Of a DNA stretch of 5,566 nucleotides, positions 1 to 3,399 are shown piece after piece. Origin of the DNA: an uncultured Clostridia bacterium (GTDB lineage: Bacteria > Bacillota > Clostridia > Oscillospirales > Ruminococcaceae); NCBI GenBank assembly GCA_947302065.1, contig CAMYUO010000153.1, positions 1 to 5,566 on the forward strand. The letters are read 5' to 3'. Numbering within the stretch: the stretch's first letter is position 1; each line of letters opens with the position of its first letter. Position numbers and translations under genes: made by a program. Below the pieces are notes generated by a model. The model did no database searches. It saw nothing but the letters and a program-made list of their open reading frames with translations, and had not been told where the DNA came from.

Positions 1-1
1 G

Positions 2-643
2 AACGGCGTGTTCTCCGCAAATGAATATCTGACAAGGATAAACCTTATGAAAGCCTACAAAGATGGCTATGAAACGCCTATACTTAATTCAAAGAGCGTT
101 GCTGTTGTCGGCGGCGGAAACGTTGCTATGGACTCAGCGAGATCTGCAAGAAGAATGGGCGCAGAGAAGGTCTATGTCGTTTACAGACGTTCAATGGATG
201 AGATACCGGCAAGAAAAGAAGAAGTTCACCACGCAATAGAAGAGGGCATCGAGTTCAAGATGCTCAACAACCCAGTAAGAATACTCGGTGATGAGAATGA
301 CAGAGTCAAGGGCATCGAGGTTATCAGCATGGAGCTTGGTGAGCCTGATGCAAGCGGAAGAAGAAGCCCTGTTGAGATCGCAGGTTCTGAGCATACTATC
401 GACGTTGATACGGTAATAATCGCTATCGGTACTTCACCGAATCCGCTTATCAAGAAGACAACACCGGGTCTTGAGACCAATAAGCGCGGCTGCCTTGTCG
501 TAGATGAAGAGAATTCTACTACAAAGCCGGGCGTTTATGCAGGCGGCGATGCAGTCACAGGTGCTGCGACCGTAATTCTTGCAATGGGAGCCGGAAAGAA
601 AGCTGCTGCCGAGATTGATAAGTATATCAAGGACAAAAAGTAA
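2..643 (+). CDS. gltA: GltA/NfnB-family NADPH-dependent flavoprotein oxidoreductase, C-terminal part (5' truncated)
   Basis: The gene enters from outside the window. The frame is open from position 2 (Asn-Gly-Val-Phe-Ser-Ala), and the GTG at 8 is an internal Val codon, not a start. The 213 visible residues are roughly the last half of a family usually about 460-480 residues long; the N-terminal Fe-S region and first FAD motif lie upstream. Seen: a dinucleotide-binding motif GGGNVAMD (window 112-135) followed by VYVVYRRS, whose arginines suit NADPH 2'-phosphate recognition; an AIGTSPNP strand-turn; and the closing FAD motif GVYAGGDAVTGAATVILAMG ending in an Ala-rich helix. Family knowledge: such proteins are the glutamate synthase small subunit or the NfnB/SudA subunit of NADH-dependent ferredoxin:NADP+ oxidoreductase. 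In anaerobic Clostridia the name gltA often covers NfnB. The visible half cannot separate these; an nfnA-like gene just upstream would favour Nfn. No clear terminator follows the stop. Confidence 0.88.
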   Translation, partial: NGVFSANEYLTRINLMKAYKDGYETPILNSKSVAVVGGGNVAMDSARSARRMGAEKVYVVYRRSMDEIPARKEEVHHAIEEGIEFKMLNNPVRILGDENDRVKGIEVISMELGEPDASGRRSPVEIAGSEHTIDVDTVIIAIGTSPNPLIKKTTPGLETNKRGCLVVDEENSTTKPGVYAGGDAVTGAATVILAMGAGKKAAAEIDKYIKDKK

Positions 644-659
644 AATTTTTAAAAAGCTA

Positions 660-688
660 TTGATTTTGCAGTTTTTATCTGTTATAAT
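660..688 (+). promoter_or_regulatory. Promoter of yajC (extended -10)
   Basis: A -35 element TTGATT (660-665) is separated by exactly 17 bp from a consensus TATAAT (683-688). A TG at 680-681, one base upstream of the -10, gives the extended -10 form. Transcription would start near 695, leaving a leader of about 20 bases before the yajC start. This fits a housekeeping sigma-A promoter. It makes yajC independent of the upstream flavoprotein gene, although read-through from that gene is possible because no terminator is seen between them. Confidence 0.75.
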
Positions 689-706
689 GTAGGATAGTTT
701 AATCTT

Positions 707-712
707 GGAGGT
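707..712 (+). promoter_or_regulatory. Ribosome binding site of yajC, ambiguous between two ATGs
   Basis: GGAGGT at 707-712 is a near-perfect Shine-Dalgarno sequence. Two in-frame ATGs follow, at 716 (4 bases after GGAGG) and 722 (10 bases after). Neither spacing is ideal, so the protein begins either MKMFS or MFS. The first is kept by convention; the difference is two residues and does not affect function. Confidence 0.7.
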
Positions 713-715
713 AAA

Positions 716-1039
716 ATGAAAATGTTTAGTGTATTTGCAGATGCAGCCAACTCTACATCAGCAGGTCAGCTGCTGATCACATTTATTCCGCTTGTCCTCA
801 TCTTTGTTTTCTTCTATCTGCTTATCCTCAGACCGCAGAAGAAGCAGGAGAAAAAGGACGCTCAGATGAGAGAGAACCTCGAAGTAGGCGATGAGATCGT
901 TACAAACGGCGGCATCGTTGGCATCGTTTTCTCTATCAAAGACGACACTGTTGTTATTGAAACAGGCGGAGACAGAAGCAAGATCCGTATCAAGAAGTGG
1001 GCTATCGCTAAGGTAGAAAGCACACACGACGATCAGTAA
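716..1039 (+). CDS. yajC: Preprotein translocase accessory subunit YajC
   Basis: YajC is a small single-pass inner-membrane protein that associates with SecDF and the SecYEG translocon and assists protein export. The 107-residue product has the usual family length. It has a short N-terminal segment, one very hydrophobic helix (about residues 19-38, ending FFYLLIL), and then the family hallmark RPQKKQEKK (39-47) placing a basic stretch on the cytoplasmic side. A small soluble domain follows with GDEIVTNGGIVG (58-69) and a beta-rich tail ending in IKKWAIAKV. The gene has its own promoter (660-688) and terminator (1047-1074), so it is probably monocistronic here. In many Clostridia it lies near SCIFF or secDF; secD/secF are not in this window. 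Translation may start at the second ATG (722), giving 105 residues. Confidence 0.96.
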   Translation: MKMFSVFADAANSTSAGQLLITFIPLVLIFVFFYLLILRPQKKQEKKDAQMRENLEVGDEIVTNGGIVGIVFSIKDDTVVIETGGDRSKIRIKKWAIAKVESTHDDQ

Positions 1040-1046
1040 AACTCTG

Positions 1047-1074
1047 AGAACTGCAGTTTTGCAGTTCTTTTTTT
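1047..1074 (+). terminator. Intrinsic terminator after yajC
   Basis: A perfect 9-bp stem, AGAACTGCA (1047-1055) with TGCAGTTCT (1060-1068), encloses a GTTT loop and runs into seven T residues (1068-1074). It starts 8 bases after the yajC stop. A second T-rich run follows. This should end most yajC transcripts before the next gene. Confidence 0.9.
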
Positions 1075-1101
1075 GCCTTTTTTCACATAAGTATGTAATA
1101 T
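1073..1101 (+). promoter_or_regulatory. Weak candidate promoter for the TIGR04086 gene
   Basis: TTGCCT (1073-1078) and TAATAT (1096-1101) each match the sigma-A hexamers at four of six positions and are 17 bp apart. The -35 overlaps the T-tract of the yajC terminator. Because a strong terminator precedes the next gene, some promoter is needed here unless read-through is sufficient. AT-rich intergenic DNA yields such matches by chance, so this is tentative. Confidence 0.3.
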
Positions 1102-1110
1102 CCTATGTTC

Positions 1111-1115
1111 GGGAG
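1111..1115 (+). promoter_or_regulatory. Ribosome binding site that sets the TIGR04086 gene start at 1124
   Basis: GGGAG (1111-1115) lies only 2 bases before the ATG at 1118, too close for initiation, but 8 bases before the in-frame ATG at 1124. The second ATG is therefore chosen. Confidence 0.65.
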
Positions 1116-1123
1116 ATATGCTT

Positions 1124-1528
1124 ATGAGAAATCTTCATTTTATAAGAAATAAAAAGCTTTCGCTGTTTACTACTGCTGCAGGCTCTGCAATTCTATCGTG
1201 CTTTGTCACTGGTGCAGTTATAATGCTGCTGGGCTTTATAGTAGCCAGAATCGATGCAACGGATATCATACTTTCGGCAATGTCGACCCTTGCTCTTTGC
1301 ATCGGCGCATTTGTCGGGGGATATGTCAGCGGAAAGAAGCGGCGCAAAAACGGTCTTTTGATGGGTGCTTTATGCGGCGTTATCGTCTTTGTGCTCATAG
1401 TAGTGGTAAGCCATTTGTTTTCTAAAACGGTCGAGAGCTTTTCTATGCCGACAAAATTGATACTCACTATTATATGCGCTGGAATAGGCGGTGTAGTCGG
1501 AGTGAACTCAAAGCACAGCCGTTTTTAG
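1124..1528 (+). CDS. TIGR04086 (DUF3792) family small integral membrane protein
   Basis: The product is 134 residues from the ATG favoured by Shine-Dalgarno spacing; an upstream ATG at 1118 would add two residues. It begins with a basic N-terminus (MRNLHFIRNKK) followed by four predicted membrane helices at about residues 20-42, 48-69, 77-98 and 110-127. Small-residue motifs occur in helices 2-4 (GAFVGGYVSG, GALCGV, CAGIGGVVG). The basic loop KKRRKNG between helices 2 and 3 should be cytoplasmic and is typical of the family. The family is found mostly in Clostridia and is often encoded next to yajC and SCIFF genes (recalled, not searched). Its function is unknown; no catalytic motif is visible. 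Position between yajC and scfA-scfB raises the possibility of a role in peptide export or membrane association, but that is inference. No hairpin terminator is visible after it, so transcripts may continue into scfA. Confidence 0.85.
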   Translation: MRNLHFIRNKKLSLFTTAAGSAILSCFVTGAVIMLLGFIVARIDATDIILSAMSTLALCIGAFVGGYVSGKKRRKNGLLMGALCGVIVFVLIVVVSHLFSKTVESFSMPTKLILTIICAGIGGVVGVNSKHSRF

Positions 1529-1554
1529 CCTTTTGATTTGAATTTTTATCGTTC

Positions 1555-1584
1555 GTTCACAGTATATTAATAAATGTGAGCTCA
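1555..1584 (+). promoter_or_regulatory. Possible operator: inverted repeat and palindrome over the -35 region of scfA
   Basis: GTTCAC (1555-1560) and GTGAGC (1576-1581) form an inverted repeat with five matching positions out of six and centres 21 bp apart, about two helical turns. The perfect 8-bp palindrome TGAGCTCA (1577-1584) overlaps the right half. Both sit where a -35 element would be expected for the scfA promoter, which lacks one. This suggests, but does not prove, binding of a dimeric regulator. Confidence 0.3.
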
Positions 1585-1589
1585 GTGTG

Positions 1590-1598
1590 TGATATAAT
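1590..1598 (+). promoter_or_regulatory. Extended -10 promoter of scfA
   Basis: TGATATAAT (1590-1598) is a perfect extended -10 element (TG, one base, TATAAT). No good -35 hexamer is found at 15-19 bp spacing; the region at about 1568-1576 is A/T-only or nearly so. Transcription would begin near 1605, with a 25-base leader carrying GGAGGA at 1616-1621. The promoter may be driven by the extended -10 alone or helped by a regulator. Confidence 0.65.
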
Positions 1599-1629
1599 AA
1601 ATTAAAATAATTGTTGGAGGAATTTCAAT

Positions 1630-1773
1630 ATGAAGCATATTAAGACTATCAATAAGGCTAATCTCAAGAAGAGCGCTGCTAAGGGCGGCTGCGGCAAGTG
1701 CCAGGCTTCCTGCCAGTCAGCTTGCAAGACTTCCTGCACTGTTGCTAACCAGAAGTGCGAGAGAGAAGCTTAA
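1630..1773 (+). CDS. scfA: SCIFF six-cysteine ranthipeptide precursor
   Basis: This short 47-residue gene encodes the substrate of the adjacent radical SAM maturase. The start is set by GGAGGA at 1616-1621, 9 bases upstream (counted from GGAGG). The N-terminal half is a basic leader (MKHIKTINKANLKKSAAKGG). The C-terminal core carries six cysteines at residues 21, 24, 28, 32, 36 and 43, the pattern behind the family name SCIFF (six cysteines in forty-five residues). In the characterised Clostridium thermocellum homologue CteA, the maturase forms a thioether between Cys32 and Thr37 (recalled); both residues are present here at the same numbers. The peptide is classed as a ranthipeptide, with linkage off the alpha carbon. 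All nine Lys codons are AAG, all seven Ala codons GCT and all six Cys codons TGC, unlike the mixed use in neighbouring genes, which suggests high expression. The biological role is unsettled; signalling has been proposed for some clostridial members. Confidence 0.96.
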   Translation: MKHIKTINKANLKKSAAKGGCGKCQASCQSACKTSCTVANQKCEREA

Positions 1774-1788
1774 GCTGAATCTTAGCTT
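1766..1788 (+). other. RNA hairpin over the scfA stop codon
   Basis: AAGCTTAAG (1766-1774) can pair with CTTAGCTT (1781-1788), giving eight base pairs with one bulged T and a six-base loop. It contains the scfA stop codon (1771-1773) and ends two bases before the terminator hairpin starts. It could stabilise the scfA mRNA 3' end or modulate termination, but part of the match may be chance. Confidence 0.4.
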
Positions 1789-1790
1789 GT

Positions 1791-1822
1791 AAAGGGGCAT
1801 TACGGTGTCCCTTTAATTTTTT
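1791..1822 (+). terminator. Intrinsic terminator or attenuator between scfA and scfB
   Basis: AAAGGGGCAT (1791-1800) pairs with GTGTCCCTTT (1805-1814). The stem has ten pairs, two of them G-U, and is closed by the four-base loop TACG, a member of the stable UNCG tetraloop class. Six T residues (1817-1822) follow after AA. It lies 17 bases after the scfA stop and 41 bases before the scfB start. Partial termination here would give many precursor transcripts and fewer maturase transcripts, as expected for a substrate-enzyme pair. Confidence 0.82.
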
Positions 1823-1863
1823 GTTAGATCTTATAGATCCATGCTATAAACGGAGGAAGTAAA

Positions 1864-3237
1864 ATGATACATAAGTATAAGCTCTCGGGTTATAATGTCC
1901 TGCTTGACACCAATAGCGGCGGTGTACATATCATAGATGACCTTACCTATGATATGCTCGATAATGTCCAGCCGCCTTTTGAGGATAAATGTCCTGACAG
2001 CATAATAAACAAACTCAGCAAGGTCTATGACAAAGAAGAGATCGCTGAGTGCTATAATGAGATAGTTTCTCTTTACAATGATAAAATTCTGTTTGCCGAG
2101 GACGATTATGAGAAATTTGCACTTACATCAGTTGCATCGCCTATCAAAGCTATGTGCCTGCATATCGCACACGACTGCAACCTCAGATGCAAGTATTGTT
2201 TCGCATCAACAGGCGATTACAAAGAGGGAAGAATGCTGATGAGCCTTGAAACAGGCAAAAAGGCAATAGATTTCCTCATTGAAAAGTCCGGCGACAGAAA
2301 GTTCCTCGAGGTCGATTTCTTCGGCGGAGAGCCAACACTCAATTTTGAGGTAGTTAAGCAGATCGTTGAATATGCCCGTTCAAGAGAGTCGGAGGCAAAC
2401 AAGAAATTCAGATTTACTATTACTACAAACGGTATCCTGCTTACCGATGATATGATCGAGTATATCAACAAGGAAATGAACAATGTTGTTCTGTCTATCG
2501 ACGGCAGAAAAGAGGTCAATGACAGACTCAGGGTGCGTGCTGACGGTTCGGGAAGCTATGATACTATCCTGCCCAAGTTCAAAAAGCTCATTGCTGCAAG
2601 AGGCAATGACAAAGACTGGTACGTCAGAGGAACTTACACCAAGTATAACCTCGATTTCTCGAATGACGTTATGCATCTGTTCGATCAGGGCTTTGAACAG
2701 ATATCAGTTGAGCCTGTTATGGCTGATCCTAAGATGCCATACGCTATCACTCAGGCTGATCTGCCAAGGATCTTTGACGAGTACGAAGAGCTCATGAAAA
2801 AGATCACCGAGGTCAGAAAAGCAGGGAAGTTCATCAACTTCTTCCACTTTATGCTTGATCTTGATCAGGGACCATGCGCTATCAAGCGTCTGCGCGGCTG
2901 CGGCTGCGGCAACGAATATGTTGCTATCGCACCAAACGGCGATGTTTATCCCTGTCATCAGTTCGTAGGTATTGAGGATTATAAAATGGGCAGTCTTCAT
3001 GACGGCTCGTTCAACGATGAGCTGAAAAACACATTTGCAGCTGCTCATGTTTATTCAAAGCCAGAGTGCAAAAAGTGCTGGGCAAAGTTCTTCTGCAGCG
3101 GTGGATGCAATGCAAACAACTACATTTATGCAGGCGATATCCACAACGCTTACAAACTCAGCTGTGAGATACAGAAAAAGCGTCTTGAATGTGCTATCCT
3201 TATGAAAGCACTTACGATGCTCGACACGGCTGAATAA
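1864..3237 (+). CDS. scfB: SCIFF peptide maturase, radical SAM-SPASM thioether-forming enzyme
   Basis: This cytoplasmic enzyme uses S-adenosylmethionine and iron-sulfur clusters to install thioether cross-link(s) from cysteine in ScfA. The product is 457 residues, the full expected size. An N-terminal region (about 1-90) with a beta-hairpin start (SGYNVLLDTNSGGVHIID) corresponds to the RiPP recognition element that binds the leader. The radical SAM cluster motif CNLRCKYC supplies C105, C109 and C112; the SAM-binding GGEP motif is at 154-157. The SPASM region has the candidates C338, C346 and C348, then GDVYPC (G359, C364), the typical CX2CX5CX3C array (C402, C405, C411, C415) and a late C434, enough ligands for two auxiliary 4Fe-4S clusters. 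It closely resembles the structurally known CteB type. The start has GGAGGA at 1852-1857, well spaced. No convincing separate promoter is seen, so expression probably depends on read-through from scfA. Confidence 0.96.
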   Translation: MIHKYKLSGYNVLLDTNSGGVHIIDDLTYDMLDNVQPPFEDKCPDSIINKLSKVYDKEEIAECYNEIVSLYNDKILFAEDDYEKFALTSVASPIKAMCLHIAHDCNLRCKYCFASTGDYKEGRMLMSLETGKKAIDFLIEKSGDRKFLEVDFFGGEPTLNFEVVKQIVEYARSRESEANKKFRFTITTNGILLTDDMIEYINKEMNNVVLSIDGRKEVNDRLRVRADGSGSYDTILPKFKKLIAARGNDKDWYVRGTYTKYNLDFSNDVMHLFDQGFEQISVEPVMADPKMPYAITQADLPRIFDEYEELMKKITEVRKAGKFINFFHFMLDLDQGPCAIKRLRGCGCGNEYVAIAPNGDVYPCHQFVGIEDYKMGSLHDGSFNDELKNTFAAAHVYSKPECKKCWAKFFCSGGCNANNYIYAGDIHNAYKLSCEIQKKRLECAILMKALTMLDTAE

Positions 3238-3254
3238 ACCGATATGTAATAATT

Positions 3255-3297
3255 ACCGCCTTGTGCTGATATTCAGTGCAAAGCGGTTTTTGTTTTT
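3255..3297 (+). terminator. Strong intrinsic terminator after scfB
   Basis: ACCGCCTTGTGCTGA (3255-3269) pairs with TCAGTGCAAAGCGGT (3273-3287). The 15-position stem has one C-A mismatch and two G-U pairs, with a tiny TAT loop. The T-rich tract TTTTTGTTTTT (3287-3297) follows. It begins 18 bases after the scfB stop and closes the ranthipeptide unit. Confidence 0.9.
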
Positions 3298-3328
3298 ACA
3301 AATCAAGGTATTATTAACACCAGACCTG

Positions 3329-3357
3329 TTGATTTTAAGAGTAAAATATGATATAAT
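3329..3357 (+). promoter_or_regulatory. Promoter of the dCACHE-PP2C phosphatase gene (extended -10)
   Basis: TTGATT (3329-3334) is followed after 17 bp by TATAAT (3352-3357), with TG at 3349-3350 forming an extended -10. The architecture, including the longer TTGATTTT at the -35, matches the yajC promoter. Transcription would start near 3364, giving a leader of about 36 bases. Confidence 0.75.
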
Positions 3358-3388
3358 TAATAAAAAGTATACACATTGAGATATAAAT

Positions 3389-3393
3389 GAGGT
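3389..3393 (+). promoter_or_regulatory. Ribosome binding site that sets the phosphatase start at 3400
   Basis: GAGGT (3389-3393) is 6 bases before the ATG at 3400. The in-frame GTG at 3394 directly abuts the Shine-Dalgarno sequence and cannot be used efficiently, so the ATG at 3400 is the start. Confidence 0.8.
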
Positions 3394-3399
3394 GTGCTA

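Noticed and set aside
641..676. Possible terminator after the flavoprotein gene
   Set aside because: The region pairs only as AAAAA with TTTTT plus two bases around a bulge and a long loop, with no GC-rich stem. It is also occupied by the yajC -35 region.
1630..1773. scfA as a metallothionein-like or classic sactipeptide gene
   Set aside because: The exact cysteine spacing, the KHIKTINKANL leader and the adjacent SPASM maturase fit SCIFF specifically. Related peptides were first called sactipeptides, but the linkage is assigned off the alpha carbon, so ranthipeptide is the better class.
1826..1840. Repeated AGATC (1826-1830 and 1835-1839) before scfB
   Set aside because: Two five-base copies in an AT-rich spacer are easily chance; no larger repeat or paired structure supports a regulatory site.
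1821..1850. Possible scfB promoter: TTGTTA (1821-1826) and TATAAA (1845-1850), 18 bp apart
   Set aside because: The start site would fall at about 1857, inside the Shine-Dalgarno sequence (1852-1857), leaving no functional ribosome binding site. The -35 also sits in the terminator T-tract.
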